Shown here one piece after another: positions 45,023 to 54,001 of a stretch of DNA of 64,000 nucleotides. Origin of the DNA: Streptomyces sannanensis (GTDB lineage Bacteria; Actinomycetota; Actinomycetes; Streptomycetales; Streptomycetaceae). Location of the stretch: positions 6,882,001 through 6,946,000 of the forward strand of contig NZ_BAAAYL010000001.1 of assembly GCF_039536205.1 (NCBI RefSeq), in the 5' to 3' direction. Made by a program: the position numbers and the translations under genes. The notes beneath the pieces are model-generated. The model was not told the origin of the DNA, ran no database searches, and saw nothing but the letters and a program-made list of their open reading frames with translations. The first letter of the stretch is position 1; the number at the start of each line of letters is the position of its first letter.

Positions 45023-45511
45023 TTGAACATCGGCGCAACGGATTCGAAAGCCCCGCGGATTTTCATCGACAAGCGGAGCCCGAAGGCCTACCACGCACTC
45101 GTGCAGACGTCCGAAGCGGTTCGTGCGGTCGCCGCCGAGGCCGGGCTCGACCACGTCGTCGTGGAGCTGATCAACATGCGCGTGTCGCAGATCAACGGCT
45201 GCGCCTACTGCCTCGACGTACACACCAGGGCGGCGCTGCGCGCGGGCGAGAGCACGCGGCGGCTGGGGGTGCTGGCCGCCTGGCGGGACACGGAACTGTT
45301 CACGCCGCGGGAGCGCGCGGCGCTCGCTCTGGCCGAGGTGACCACCGACACCGCCGACCGCGACGCGCACCAGGCCGCCTACGACACCGCCCGTCAGGTG
45401 TTGACCGAGGACGAGGTGTCCGCGGTGATCTGGGTGGCGATCACCATCGGCGCCTTCAACCGGGTCTCCATCATGAGCAGGCATCCCGTCCGCGGGATCC
45501 CCCGGCAGTGA
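45023..45511 (+). CDS. AhpD/carboxymuconolactone-decarboxylase-like protein
   Basis: The protein has 162 residues. The AhpD-type redox motif is QINGCAYCLDVHTRAA, with a CxxC and the downstream His that forms the peroxidase-like proton relay, near residue 52. Helices AYHALVQTSEAVRAVAAEAG and RERAALALAEVTTDTA follow the family pattern. AhpD-like proteins reduce peroxides using lipoyl or thiol partners. The TTG at 45023 has GAAGGAG 7-8 bases upstream. Confidence 0.92.
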   Translation: MNIGATDSKAPRIFIDKRSPKAYHALVQTSEAVRAVAAEAGLDHVVVELINMRVSQINGCAYCLDVHTRAALRAGESTRRLGVLAAWRDTELFTPRERAALALAEVTTDTADRDAHQAAYDTARQVLTEDEVSAVIWVAITIGAFNRVSIMSRHPVRGIPRQ

Positions 45512-45856
45512 CGGCACGGGGCGCGCACCCGGTGGCCGCTCGGCCCGGCCAGGTGCCCCTCATCAGGAACGACGGGCCTTGATGCGCTGTCGCAGACCTG
45601 ATCCGTGACGCGGTGCGCGCGACGAGCTGACCCGAGGGGCCGGGTGCGGCCGCGCGGACGATCTTCCGTACGTGCGTCCCGCGCCAAGGTCGTCGCGCCG
45701 CCGCACCGGACCCCGATGGAGCAGGAGACCGACGCCATCGCGCGAGCCATCTGCTCCATGACCGCGCAGATGTACGGCACTTGAGGCTCGATGGGATGCA
45801 CCGCGTCCGACGACGAGACATCGCAGTCCCGGTTGCCGCGGCCGGGGCGGCGGTCT

Positions 45857-45985
45857 GCGCCGCCGTGACCGAGCGGCCCTGCTCGGTGGGGGAGACCGGC
45901 GTCGCCCGACGGTCCATGGGGTTCCCTTCGCGCGCGATCAGTCCGTCGGCCTGAAGCGCATCCAGTAGGCCGGTCACTGGAACGG
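45857..45985 (-). pseudogene. MarR-family regulator fragment
   Basis: The reverse strand encodes VTGLLDALQADGLIAREGNP and MDRRATPVSPTEQGRS, the recognition-helix end and beta-wing of a MarR-type regulator (DRR in the wing). The dimerisation helices are missing at both ends. The 590-base gap 45512-46101 holds no other supported gene. MarR genes often sit beside AhpD-like thiol peroxidases, so this may be the lost regulator of the gene at 45023. Confidence 0.65.
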
Positions 45986-46101
45986 TTTCCGGTTTCTCAC
46001 ACCCTGGCGGCCGTCGCAGGTAGGCCGGGCGCTCGGAGAGCGAGACCACGCCGTCCAGTTGTCCTGCGTTGCCTGGCGGCACATGGCGGATGGGGTCGCT
46101 C

Positions 46102-46683
46102 TCAGCGGCTGGTGACGTCGAGTTCGGCGTACATTCCGGCGGAGTAGTGACCGGGCAGGTTGCACACCAGCTCGTAGCGGCCCGGCCTCAGTGGCAGCGT
46201 GGTCCAGGACGTGGCACCGGGGGTGATGCCGGCCCCGGCCCCCGCACCGCAGCTGCGCGACGACTCGGCCAGGCTGCCCGACTCATCGATCCGTCCGCCG
46301 GAGCCCGTCGAACGTTGCCCAACAGCCTGTCCTCCCGGCAGCGGCAGCACCAGTAGTTCGTGCGTGCGGACTCCTGCGTTGAACACCCGCAGCGACACCG
46401 TGCCTGTCGCAACCGTGCCGGGGCTGACGAACAGCCGCATCGCGTCCGGCCGGTCGGGACCGCCCATCATCCCGGGACCCATGTCGGCCAAGGTGACAGC
46501 CACGACCTGGCCTTTCAGGGCGGGGGCCGCACAGCGCGCCCGCGGCGGGACCAGGCCCGCACGGGGCGTGCCGTGAAAGGCGCCGGTTGCAGCGAGCATC
46601 AGCGTGGTGGCGATACCGAGTATCACTGCGGCCGCGGCTCCCGCCACGATCAGCCACACGCCGTTGCGGCGCATCGCACTCAC
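46102..46683 (-). CDS. Cupredoxin-like membrane-anchored copper protein
   Basis: The protein has 193 residues with one N-terminal transmembrane helix (GVWLIVAGAAAAVILGIAT). The extracellular domain begins after a Pro/Arg linker, with QVVAVTLADMG, LRVFNAGVRTHELLVLPLP (first copper His) and YELVCNLPGHYSAGMYAELD, where Cys-x4-His-x4-Met completes a type 1 copper site. It resembles plastocyanin-like and sulfocyanin-like proteins. The GTG at 46683 overlaps the stop of the SHOCT gene (GTGA), so the two are coupled. It may be an electron carrier to the oxidase or a copper-stress protein. Confidence 0.88.
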   Translation of the reverse strand: MSAMRRNGVWLIVAGAAAAVILGIATTLMLAATGAFHGTPRAGLVPPRARCAAPALKGQVVAVTLADMGPGMMGGPDRPDAMRLFVSPGTVATGTVSLRVFNAGVRTHELLVLPLPGGQAVGQRSTGSGGRIDESGSLAESSRSCGAGAGAGITPGATSWTTLPLRPGRYELVCNLPGHYSAGMYAELDVTSR

Positions 46684-46955
46684 GGAGGCTCCCGCAGCAA
46701 GGCCCGGCGCCGTCTGTACTCGTCTTCGTCGATCTCCCCGCGAGCGAACCGCTCGGCGAGCAGTTCCTCGGCCCGCCTCTGCCCCCATCCCCGCTCATCG
46801 GCCGGGGCGGCCCGGCCGTCCCGCCGGGCGTCACCGACGTAGTGGACGACGGCGACGATACCGGCGATCACCAGCCCCCAGAACACGACCATCATCACGG
46901 CCATCACGAACCAGCCGCCCCACCCCCATCCGCCGTCGTACCACATCATCGTCAT
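46680..46955 (-). CDS. SHOCT-domain small membrane protein
   Basis: The protein has 91 residues. An aromatic N-terminus (MMWYDGGWGWGGWF) leads into one helix (MAVMMVVFWGLVIAGIVAVV). The C-terminal SHOCT motif is AEELLAERFARGEIDEDEYR, then RRRALL. SHOCT proteins are short membrane tethers of unknown role. The ATG at 46955 has GAGGAGAGG upstream. It is coupled to the cupredoxin gene by a 4-base overlap. Confidence 0.9.
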   Translation of the reverse strand: MTMMWYDGGWGWGGWFVMAVMMVVFWGLVIAGIVAVVHYVGDARRDGRAAPADERGWGQRRAEELLAERFARGEIDEDEYRRRRALLREPP

Positions 46956-47090
46956 CGCCTCTCCTCGCGGAGTCTGCTCAGCCGGCGGGCAGGCCATCGG
47001 CCCCCATGTACCAGGGTGGGCGCCGGCTGCTTTCCGCCCACTGGGGCCTCGGCCCGGCGCCTGGTCAGTCGGGCCGCGGCGTGCAGCCGG

Positions 47091-47570
47091 TCAGGACTGG
47101 GGGGTGACCTCGACATGGCGCGGCTTCGCGGCCTGTGCCTTGGGCATGGTCACTGTGAGTACCCCGTCGGCCAGGGTCGCGCTGACGTCGAAGGACTTCA
47201 CTTCGGTGGGCAGCAGCGCCCGGTACTCGAAGCACCCGGAGCGGCGAGTGCTCCGGCGCAGGGTGCCCGAACGTTCGCCCTCCTTCAACTCGCCGGTAAT
47301 GGTCAGCTCCCGTTCGCCTACCTCGACATCGATATCCTCGCGCTTGATGCCGGGCAATTCGCACTCGACTACGTAGGCGTCATCGGTCTCGCGCACATCG
47401 GCCAGCGGCGCCCAGGCCATCGCCTCGCCCATGGCGGGCATGGCGGCCGACTCCAACAGCCGGCTCATGCGGTCGAACAACTCATCGAACTCGGCCGATA
47501 CCGGCGCAGGCCAACCCGGGAACCCCCGCTCCAGCAGTCGGCCTGGACGGTGTCGCACGGGCAGGGTCAT
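47091..47570 (-). CDS. Hsp20/alpha-crystallin small heat-shock protein
   Basis: The protein has 159 residues. The alpha-crystallin domain runs from about 53 to 145: ADVRETDDAYVVECELPGIK, ITGELKEGER, a short loop, FEYRALLPTEVKSFDV, then the conserved LADGVLTVTMPKA. The C-terminal IxI-like segment is HVEVTPQS. It holds unfolding proteins during stress. It is divergent from a tandem universal stress protein with a shared 129-base promoter region that includes TTGACG (about 47605). Confidence 0.94.
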   Translation of the reverse strand: MTLPVRHRPGRLLERGFPGWPAPVSAEFDELFDRMSRLLESAAMPAMGEAMAWAPLADVRETDDAYVVECELPGIKREDIDVEVGERELTITGELKEGERSGTLRRSTRRSGCFEYRALLPTEVKSFDVSATLADGVLTVTMPKAQAAKPRHVEVTPQS

Positions 47571-47699
47571 CGCGGCTCACCTCCGCTGAGAAGAAAAGGG
47601 ATATTTGACGCACTTCCATTCTGCGTGGCGTACACCTGCCCGGCGAGGCCTGCGGACCCAATGAAGCCGACCGCGACCGGTGACCGGTGAGGAGGTCCC

Positions 47700-48581
47700 A
47701 TGGACGCACACACCGCGGAGAGCCCGGCGGACGGGCCGGTGGTGGTGGGCACCGACGGTTCACCCGACGCCGTACCGGCGGTCAAGTGGGCCGCTCGGGA
47801 GGCGGCTGCCCGCAGCCAGCCCCTGCACATCGTGCACGCCACCGGCATCGATGCCTGGGGCGGAAACCTGGCCCCCGACACCATCCGCCTCGTCCACGAC
47901 GCGGCGCACCTCATCGTGGACGAAGCGGCCGAGCATGCCCGCGGGCAGGTGCCAGACCTGCGGGTCACCACCACTGTCAGCGGGGACCGCCCCGACACGA
48001 GCCTGCTGGGGACGGCGGGCGACACCGCGACCATCGTCGTGGGCTCCCGTGGCCTCAGCGGATTCCCCGCCCTCCTGCTGGGCTCGGTCAGTCTCAAGGT
48101 GGCGAGTCACGCGAGAGGACCCGTGGTCGTGGTCCGCGGTACGGAACAGCCACCGAGGGGAGTCGTCCTCGCGGGCCTGCGGGACGAACGGGATCTCGAG
48201 GTCGCGCGCTGCGCGGGGCGCACCGCCGCCCGCCGCAAGGCGGCCTTGCACCTGGTGACCGCGTGGACACTCCCCCAGTACCTGGAGAGCGTGGCACTCA
48301 TCGCCGACGAGGCGCGAGCGCGCGCGGGGGAGCAGGCCACCGCAGGCGCGGGAGGTGTCGTCGAATCCGTCCGACGGGAGTTCCCGGACGTTGACATCAG
48401 CGACGAGGTGAAAACGGAGCGGTCCCCCGCCAACGTGCTGGTCGAAGCCTCTTCCCATGCCGATCTCCTGGTGGTGGGCGCCAGGGGGCCTGCGCATTCG
48501 ATCGGCGCACTGATGGGACGCGTCACCCCTGCCGTCCTGCACCATGCGCACTGCCCAGTGGCTGTCATTCCCCGCGGATGA
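47700..48581 (+). CDS. Tandem universal stress protein
   Basis: The protein has 293 residues in two USP domains. Domain 1 (about 12-148) has VVVGTDGSPDAVPAVKWAAR and the ATP-binding GSRGLSGFPALLLGSVS. Domain 2 (about 155-290) has a modified start (GVVLAGLRDERDLEVARCAG) and GARGPAHSIGALMGRVTP with AHCPVAVIPRG. The second motif lacks the typical RG.G pattern, so domain 2 may bind nucleotide weakly. The ATG at 47700 has GGAGG upstream. This tandem form is the dormancy type in mycobacteria and streptomycetes. Confidence 0.94.
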   Translation: MDAHTAESPADGPVVVGTDGSPDAVPAVKWAAREAAARSQPLHIVHATGIDAWGGNLAPDTIRLVHDAAHLIVDEAAEHARGQVPDLRVTTTVSGDRPDTSLLGTAGDTATIVVGSRGLSGFPALLLGSVSLKVASHARGPVVVVRGTEQPPRGVVLAGLRDERDLEVARCAGRTAARRKAALHLVTAWTLPQYLESVALIADEARARAGEQATAGAGGVVESVRREFPDVDISDEVKTERSPANVLVEASSHADLLVVGARGPAHSIGALMGRVTPAVLHHAHCPVAVIPRG

Positions 48582-48587
48582 AGGCGC

Positions 48588-48887
48588 TCACGGTGTCCAC
48601 CATGCGCTGTTCTCCCAGTGGTCGGACTCCATGTCCTCGATGTCGGCGGCCGCTGCGCGGATCAGACACTGCCCCAGTGATACCAGCGCTCGCTCAGCGG
48701 TGAGTTCGTCGCCGATCTCGGGCACCGGCCCGTCTTGCGGGCTGTCATGCGCCTCGGCGTGGCCTTGGAGAATGTCGCCGGTGTCCAGGACGACCCGAGC
48801 CACGGTGCCCGAGCCCTCCCTGAAGAGGGACAGCGCCGGCTTCCACTCCTTGGTGGCCCGGCGTTCGTCTTCAGCGGTTCCGGTCAT
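48588..48887 (-). CDS. DUF1876-domain protein
   Basis: The protein has 99 residues with KEWKPALSLFREGSGTVARV, VLDTGDILQGHAEAHDSP and GDELTAERALVSLGQCLIRA, the three conserved blocks of DUF1876 (dsRBD-like fold). These small proteins belong to dormancy/stress gene sets in actinobacteria. The ATG at 48887 follows GGGAGACGG. It is convergent with the tandem USP. Confidence 0.88.
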   Translation of the reverse strand: MTGTAEDERRATKEWKPALSLFREGSGTVARVVLDTGDILQGHAEAHDSPQDGPVPEIGDELTAERALVSLGQCLIRAAAADIEDMESDHWENSAWWTP

Positions 48888-48902
48888 AGTTCCCGTCTCC
48901 CT

Positions 48903-48917
48903 ACGGGCCGAACGAGC
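48903..48917 (-). promoter_or_regulatory. GCTCGTTCGGCCCGT, partial copy of the regulon box
   Basis: On the minus strand the right half CGTTCGGCCC matches the dyads at 23575 and 59081. It lies only 16-30 bases before the DUF1876 start, closer than at other genes, so it may be a leader or repressor position, or chance. Confidence 0.3.
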
Positions 48918-49179
48918 TGCGCCGGCGCGGCATTCCACCAGCGGGACGACGGGGGTCCCCGAGGGGCGGTGTACGTTCACGGGCGTGGTTCCCGGCCGGC
49001 ATCACCAGGCGCGGGTGAGCGCGTTGCACAGGTCGTAGGCCGTGACGTTCAGGCGAGCACGATCACCACCACTCCCCACAGAACCGAGCCAGGGGCGGGG
49101 CGTATGCCAGAACCAGGCAGTCCGCCGTGCCGACGATCGGTACGGCCCTGGTGGGGGCGGCCGCCGCAGGAATCGAGGA

Positions 49180-49644
49180 TCAGGCCCGCGCGGTACGGAC
49201 GGTGTCGGCGGCCAGGCGGGTCAGTTCCGGGAGCGCCGACCGGACCAGGGGGCTCAGCCCGGTGCCCAGGGTGAAATCCGCTCCTTCGACCGCATGCACC
49301 ACGAGTTCGCGGGGCAGCCGGTCGAGGGCGGCGGCCAGAGCGATGGTTTCGCCGAGGCCGAGGGCATGGCTACTGGCGGAATCGCTTGCGTACCGGGCGG
49401 CGTCCTCGGCGCGCAGTGTGTGCAGTCGTCCCGGGTGTCCGGGGTGCGCGTGCACCGCCTCCACGATGACTACGGTGTCCTGACGGCCCCACAGATCGAG
49501 CATCCGAGCGGGTTCGCCGTCGCTGACGGTCAGCGTGTCCGCGGGCACCTCGGCGGCGCGCAGTGCCTCGACCACGGCCGGGCCGACGCCGTCGTCGCGG
49601 CGGAACGGGTTGCCCACACCGATGACGACCACCCGGCCGGTCAT
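49180..49644 (-). CDS. Hydrogenase maturation protease
   Basis: The protein has 154 residues. It begins VVVIGVGNPFRRDDGVGPAV, the start of HyaD/HycI endopeptidases, with nickel-sensing acidic residues in RRDDG, IVEAVHAHPGHPGRLH and a HALGLGETIALAAAL segment with the conserved His. Such proteases trim the large-subunit C-terminus after nickel insertion. The ATG at 49644 overlaps the stop of the hydrogenase remnant (ATGA), so the two were co-translated in the original operon. Confidence 0.92.
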   Translation of the reverse strand: MTGRVVVIGVGNPFRRDDGVGPAVVEALRAAEVPADTLTVSDGEPARMLDLWGRQDTVVIVEAVHAHPGHPGRLHTLRAEDAARYASDSASSHALGLGETIALAAALDRLPRELVVHAVEGADFTLGTGLSPLVRSALPELTRLAADTVRTARA

Positions 49645-50192
49645 GTGCGTTCCACGGTCAGGTCGAGGAAATGCTCCGAGCAGGAGATGCAGGGGTCGTG
49701 GTTGCGGATGGACCGCTCGCACAGTGCGGTCGGCTCCTCGTCGGTGGCGGGGGTGCCGGGCCGGTCCAGCCGTGATTGCACCAGCCGGCGGAGATCCTCC
49801 TCGATGGCGGCCTGGTTCTGGGCCGTGGGGGGCACGATGCGGGCGGCGGTGAGATTGCCCTCCGCATCCATGGCATAGCGGTGGAAGAGGAGTCCGCGTG
49901 GGGCTTCGGTCGCCCCGAAGCCGGTGCTCTCCCTCGGCGGGGCGGCGACATACGGCCCGGACGGTGGCCGGTACGCGTCGATGATCCGCAGCGCCTCCTC
50001 GATCGCGTGGACCACCTCGACCGCGCGGACCACGATGCTGCGGAACGGGTTGCGGCACACGGCGCCTCCGGCCGGATCGCCGAGGCCTGCCTGCCGCGCC
50101 GCGTCGGCCGCAGCCGAATGCAGCCACCGACCGCTGATCGCGTAACGGGCCAGGGAGCCGGTCAGAAAACGGCGGCCGTCGAGCGTGGACTG
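49641..50192 (-). pseudogene. [NiFe]-hydrogenase large subunit, C-terminal remnant
   Basis: The frame reads STLDGRRFLTGSLARYAISG, then RNPFRSIVVRAVEVVHAIEE, GFGATEAPRGLLFHRYAMDA, IVPPTAQNQAAIEEDLRRLV and finally RNHDPCISCSEHFLDLTVER. The last segment is the L2 nickel motif DPCxxC with its downstream His. The N-terminal half with the L1 CxxC, and the small subunit, are absent, and an in-frame stop lies at 50193-50195. This resembles group 3b or group 5 cytosolic enzymes. Without the L1 cysteines it cannot hold the active site. Confidence 0.85.
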
Positions 50193-50378
50193 TCACTGTC
50201 CGACGCTCAGTCCGAGCCGACCTACTTCTGACGCACTCCTGCTCTTCGGGTGATTCCTGGCCCATCCAGCACGCCGTGTCGGGGGAGAGCCACAGCACCG
50301 TGAGGACTGAGCATTCGCGCGACACGCCAGTCCGCCACCGCTGAGTCCTGGCGCGTGCGCCAGATGCCAGGAGGCCCC

Positions 50379-50663
50379 ATGGAGATGCCCTTCATCAACG
50401 AGTGCGCTGTGGAGTCGTGCTCGTACAACGTGGGCACCGCGTGCCACGCGCTGGCCATCACCGTCGGCGATCCTCCCCACGCGCCGTGCGACACGTTCTT
50501 CGTCACCTCGTCCAAGGGCGGTGATCCCGCCGCCGTCGGGCAGGTCCGGGCATGCAAGATGACCGGCTGTCGGCACAACACGCGTCTCGAATGCCAGGCA
50601 CCGGGCATCTCCGTCGGCTCCGGCCAGGAGGATGCCCACTGTCTGACCTGCAACGCGTGCTGA
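50379..50663 (+). CDS. Cys-rich DUF1540-like protein
   Basis: The protein has 94 residues with two Cys-rich units: NECAVESCSYNVGTACHALA, with CDTF, and ACKMTGCRHNTRLECQAPGI, with CLTCNAC. Each has the C-x4-C-x(Y/H)N-x5-C-x-A pattern of DUF1540, a likely metal-binding domain. The ATG at 50379 has CAGGAGG upstream. It sits between the hydrogenase relic and a multicopper oxidase; metal handling is plausible but unproven. Confidence 0.82.
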   Translation: MEMPFINECAVESCSYNVGTACHALAITVGDPPHAPCDTFFVTSSKGGDPAAVGQVRACKMTGCRHNTRLECQAPGISVGSGQEDAHCLTCNAC

Positions 50664-50786
50664 GGAGCCGTCCGGTGAAGGGTTGCCCTCCTGGTATGTC
50701 GGCGTCGGCGCCTCCGCACGGGGCGAGACCGACGGTGGCGGTCATGGCCCGAGGCCCACTGCCGGCGGCGCGACCCCGGTGGGATG

Positions 50787-52727
50787 TCAGGCCGGCCCGA
50801 CGCGAAAGGGCCGCATCATCTCGTTGTCCTCGTGCTCCAGTATGTGGCAGTGCCACATGTATCGGCCAGCCTGGCCGAAGCGCACCCTGACGCGGGTAAT
50901 CGCATACGGATAAGCGAGCACTGTGTCCTTGAAACCGCGCTCCCATGCTTCCGGAGGCCGACGGCTGCCCGCCGGGATCTTTTGCCGGTCGACGATCTGG
51001 AACTGAACCTCATGGATGTGAATGGGGTGGGCATCCTTCGTCAGGTTGTGGATCTCCCAGATCTCCGTCGACCCCAGCGCGGGGTTCTCCGTGATGGGGT
51101 CGTCCCATCCCAGTGGTTGCGGCTTGCCATGCGGATCGAACGTGCCGAGCAGTACCTCGCGGGGGCCCACGTGCGGCAGCCGAGCAGACGCCAACTCGTT
51201 GAGCGAGACTCGCCGGGTGCGGTCGGCCGCGCCCAGTGGCTCGAATGGTGGCAGCGTGAGTTGTGAGGGAGGTGTTGACGTGTCTGCTGTGGCGAGCGGT
51301 TTGATCACGAATTTCATGACCTGCCCGGTGGTCATCGGGTCCGCCGCGGCGAAGTCCGTCCCGGCCGTGCCGCCCGCGAACGCGGCGTCCGGTCCCTCGT
51401 TGATCAGGTACAGCTCCGCACTGACCGGGAGGGAGGTGAAGTCGACAATGATGTCGGCGCGTTCGGCAGGCGCGAGCAGCAGCTCCTCACGCCGAACCGG
51501 TGCGGGCAGGAAGCCTCCCTCGCTTCCCAGCTGCCACAGAGCAAGCGCTGCCAATGCCGGCCTGCGCGTCACCGGGTCGCTGACGATCTTCAGGATCAGG
51601 GTGCGTGCATTGCAGCCGTTGAGAAGCCGGAACCGGTAGCGGCGCGGTTCCACGGGCAGTACCGGCCATGTCCTGCCGTTGGTGACCATCGCGTTGCCGA
51701 AGTACTCCGGGTTCCAGATCGGCGCGATGTCGCTGCCGGGCACATAAGGGCCCTTGAACTTGTCAAAGAGCGCTCGGCTCGTTGGATAGAACAGGCTTCC
51801 GTCCGTGCGGAACGAGCGGTCCTGGATGACGATCGGGATCTCGTGGTAACGCGTACCGGACGGGTCACCAGGCCTGGGTGCAGGCCCGGGCAGGATGCCT
51901 TCCTCAAGGTCGGACGGCCCGCCGCGAAGCAGGTAGAAGCCCGCCATACCGGCGTACACGTTCAGCCGGGTGATGCCCAGGGTGTGGTCATGGAACCACA
52001 GCGTGGCGGCCCGGCCGCGGTTGGCGTAGTGGAAGACGGCTTCCCCGGGGTCCCAAGGCACACCGAACCGCGCCGCGGACTTCGTCGCGAACTCTTCATA
52101 GAAGGATCCGACCCGTGCGTAGTCGCGGGGAATGCCGTGCGCGTCGGGCAGGTACCACGCCTCGGCGTAGCCGTCGCTCTCCTCTTCGTTCGCCCCTCCG
52201 TGCAGGTGGGTCACGATGGGCACCGGGCCTCTGTACGGTCCGGGTGTCGAGGTGAACGTGGGGCGTGAGTCCCGCCCCGGCGCCCCGCCCGGCGGGTTCG
52301 CCCAGTGGAGCGTGGGGTCGACCGGCAGCAGATGCGGCAGGTATCTGCCGTTCGCGTCCAGCAGCTGATTGACCCATCTGATCTGGACTGCCCGGCCGTA
52401 CTCGGCCTCGATGGTGAAGGCGGGGTAGTGGAAGGTTTCCGGACGCCCGGTCGACCCGTATCCCCACACCGTTGTGGTCGGCCTGCCCGGGGGGAGCACC
52501 TGTTGCCGGAACTGCCGAACGCCGATCGTGTAGCTGTCCGCGCCGGCCCGGCCGTCCAGCGGCATGGCCGGAGGTATCACCAGCTCGGCGACGTACTTTT
52601 CTATTGCCGACGGATCAAGGACTCCTGTTTCCGCGAGCGCGGCCCGCGACGTTGCCTTCGTGGGAAGGAGAAAGAAAGACGTTCCGCCGACGACACCGAT
52701 GTGAAGGACACGCCGTCTGCTGATCAT
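50787..52727 (-). CDS. Multicopper oxidase (CotA/bilirubin-oxidase-like), Tat-type signal
   Basis: The protein has 646 residues. The N-terminus ISRRRVLHIGVVGGTSFFLL has a Tat-like twin-arginine pattern. Copper-site motifs are HLHGG (174-178), WFHDH (244-248), HPIHIHEV in the third cupredoxin domain, and HCHILEHEDNEMM (626-638) with type 1 ligands Cys627, His632 and probably Met637. The HLHGG and HPIHIH spacing fits CotA and bilirubin oxidases, which oxidise phenolics or metal ions using O2. The ATG at 52727 has GGAGGAG upstream. Confidence 0.94.
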   Translation of the reverse strand: MISRRRVLHIGVVGGTSFFLLPTKATSRAALAETGVLDPSAIEKYVAELVIPPAMPLDGRAGADSYTIGVRQFRQQVLPPGRPTTTVWGYGSTGRPETFHYPAFTIEAEYGRAVQIRWVNQLLDANGRYLPHLLPVDPTLHWANPPGGAPGRDSRPTFTSTPGPYRGPVPIVTHLHGGANEEESDGYAEAWYLPDAHGIPRDYARVGSFYEEFATKSAARFGVPWDPGEAVFHYANRGRAATLWFHDHTLGITRLNVYAGMAGFYLLRGGPSDLEEGILPGPAPRPGDPSGTRYHEIPIVIQDRSFRTDGSLFYPTSRALFDKFKGPYVPGSDIAPIWNPEYFGNAMVTNGRTWPVLPVEPRRYRFRLLNGCNARTLILKIVSDPVTRRPALAALALWQLGSEGGFLPAPVRREELLLAPAERADIIVDFTSLPVSAELYLINEGPDAAFAGGTAGTDFAAADPMTTGQVMKFVIKPLATADTSTPPSQLTLPPFEPLGAADRTRRVSLNELASARLPHVGPREVLLGTFDPHGKPQPLGWDDPITENPALGSTEIWEIHNLTKDAHPIHIHEVQFQIVDRQKIPAGSRRPPEAWERGFKDTVLAYPYAITRVRVRFGQAGRYMWHCHILEHEDNEMMRPFRVGPA

Positions 52728-53269
52728 GGGTCTCCTCCACACCTCGGATCAGGTCAGCGGGGAATTGCACGGCACCAGTGGCGACACAGCGATCTGCCGG
52801 CCACCCGCAATCATCCCATCAGCCCGGTGGCTGCGCATGACGGTGGCGACTGCAACCCCGGCCAGGACCGCCGGGCGTGGTCCGGCCCGGCTGCCGCCCG
52901 GCAACCCGGGTACCTTTGGGCGCGCCTTCCGCCACCGCTGCCGCGTCGTGGCGAGCGGCTTCAGGGCTTGTCGAGGGGAGGGGCCGTTGTCAGTAGTTGG
53001 GCGCCCCAAAGGAGTTGTTGGCCGGGCGTTGCCTACGGCCCGAGAACGGCTCGACCATGAAGATCGCGCGGTTCGCCTCCGTCCTGCGCCTCAGCCGGTC
53101 TACGCGAGCCTGCATGCCGGGTTCCCGCGCGTGGCACCTGCAGTCCTGAGACATTCAGCCCCCTGACGGGACCATTCGGCTCTGCCGTCGTAGGGGGCGT
53201 CGGCGGAAAGTGGGGGAAGGGGCAGCACCGAGCGGCCGCCGACATGCGGCAGCTGAAGGAGTGAGGGAC
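52728..53269. other. 542-base gap between multicopper oxidase and CBS-BON gene
   Basis: Promoters for the divergent oxidase and CBS-BON genes must lie here. A short ATG frame at 53056 (MKIARF) recalls the start of fumarylacetoacetate hydrolase-type proteins but ends after 30 codons; at most it is a stub. GGGACCATTCGGCTCT at 53168 is listed separately. Nothing else is supported. Confidence 0.5.
53168..53183 (+). promoter_or_regulatory. GGGACCATTCGGCTCT, candidate regulon box before CBS-BON gene
   Basis: This imperfect dyad lies 86 bases before the CBS-BON start at 53270. The paralogous gene at 59198 has GGGACCGCTCGGCCCT 80 bases upstream, 13 of 16 identical and at nearly the same distance. 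A shared regulator is the simplest explanation. Confidence 0.55.
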
Positions 53270-53944
53270 ATGCAGCATCGCACCATTTCAGAAGTCATGA
53301 CGCGGAGAGTCGTGACGGCGCGCCCCGACTCCTCCTTCAAAGAAATCGCTCAGATGTTCGTCGACAACGAGGTCACGGCAGTTCCCGTCGTCGATGACCA
53401 AGGCCGTCCCCTTGGTGTTGTCTCCGAGGCGGATCTCCTCCGCAAGGCGGCCAGTCTCCCGGATCCCGAAGGGCGTTCACCCGGTCCGCGGCTCGATCCG
53501 CGTGACGTGGCTCGCGCCGCTGCCGAGACCGCCAAGGCCATGATGTCCGCTCCGGCAATCATCGCCAGACCCGAATGGAACATCGTCGAAACGGCCAGGG
53601 CGATGGATCGCAACAAGGTGAAGCGGCTTCCTGTGATCGACGAGGCCGGAAGGCTCGTCGGCATCGTCAGCCGCCGGGACCTGTTGCGGCCCTTCCTCCG
53701 CCGTGACGACGCCATCAGCGACGAGATCCATCACGAGGTGCTGGGCGAAACGCTGGGGCTCGCGCCGGGCACTGTGGAGGTAGCCGTACGTGACGGTGTG
53801 GTGACACTCTCCGGCAGGGTGGTGACGAGCGATCTGATCCCGATCATCGAGCGTCTGTGCCGCTCCGTCGACGGTGTGGTCGCCGTCCACCAGGCGATCG
53901 CGCACGAAGGTGAAAAGGACCCGCCCGCTTCTCACGGATCCTGA
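53270..53944 (+). CDS. Two CBS domains plus BON domain protein
   Basis: The protein has 224 residues. CBS1 spans about 4-62 (ISEVMTRRVVTARPDSSFKE, VPVVDDQGRPLGVVSEADLL). CBS2 spans about 85-150 (APAIIARPEWNIVETARAMD, RLPVIDEAGRLVGIVSRRDL). BON spans about 155-215 (TVEVAVRDGVVTLSGRVVTS, VDGVVAVHQAI). CBS pairs bind adenine nucleotides and BON often binds membranes, so it may sense energy charge at the membrane. The ATG at 53270 follows GAAGGAGTGAGGG. It is a paralogue of the gene at 59198; a third, broken copy lies at 58792. Confidence 0.93.
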   Translation: MQHRTISEVMTRRVVTARPDSSFKEIAQMFVDNEVTAVPVVDDQGRPLGVVSEADLLRKAASLPDPEGRSPGPRLDPRDVARAAAETAKAMMSAPAIIARPEWNIVETARAMDRNKVKRLPVIDEAGRLVGIVSRRDLLRPFLRRDDAISDEIHHEVLGETLGLAPGTVEVAVRDGVVTLSGRVVTSDLIPIIERLCRSVDGVVAVHQAIAHEGEKDPPASHGS

Positions 53945-54001
53945 TTGCTCGGTGCACAGCCGCCGGCCGCTCCGCAAGCACACCTGCCGTGGGACGAAGC
54001 C

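Noticed and set aside
45543..45783. A plus-strand frame ending in QETDAIARAICSMTAQMYGT
   Set aside because: Only about 35 residues look protein-like and no start or family is visible.
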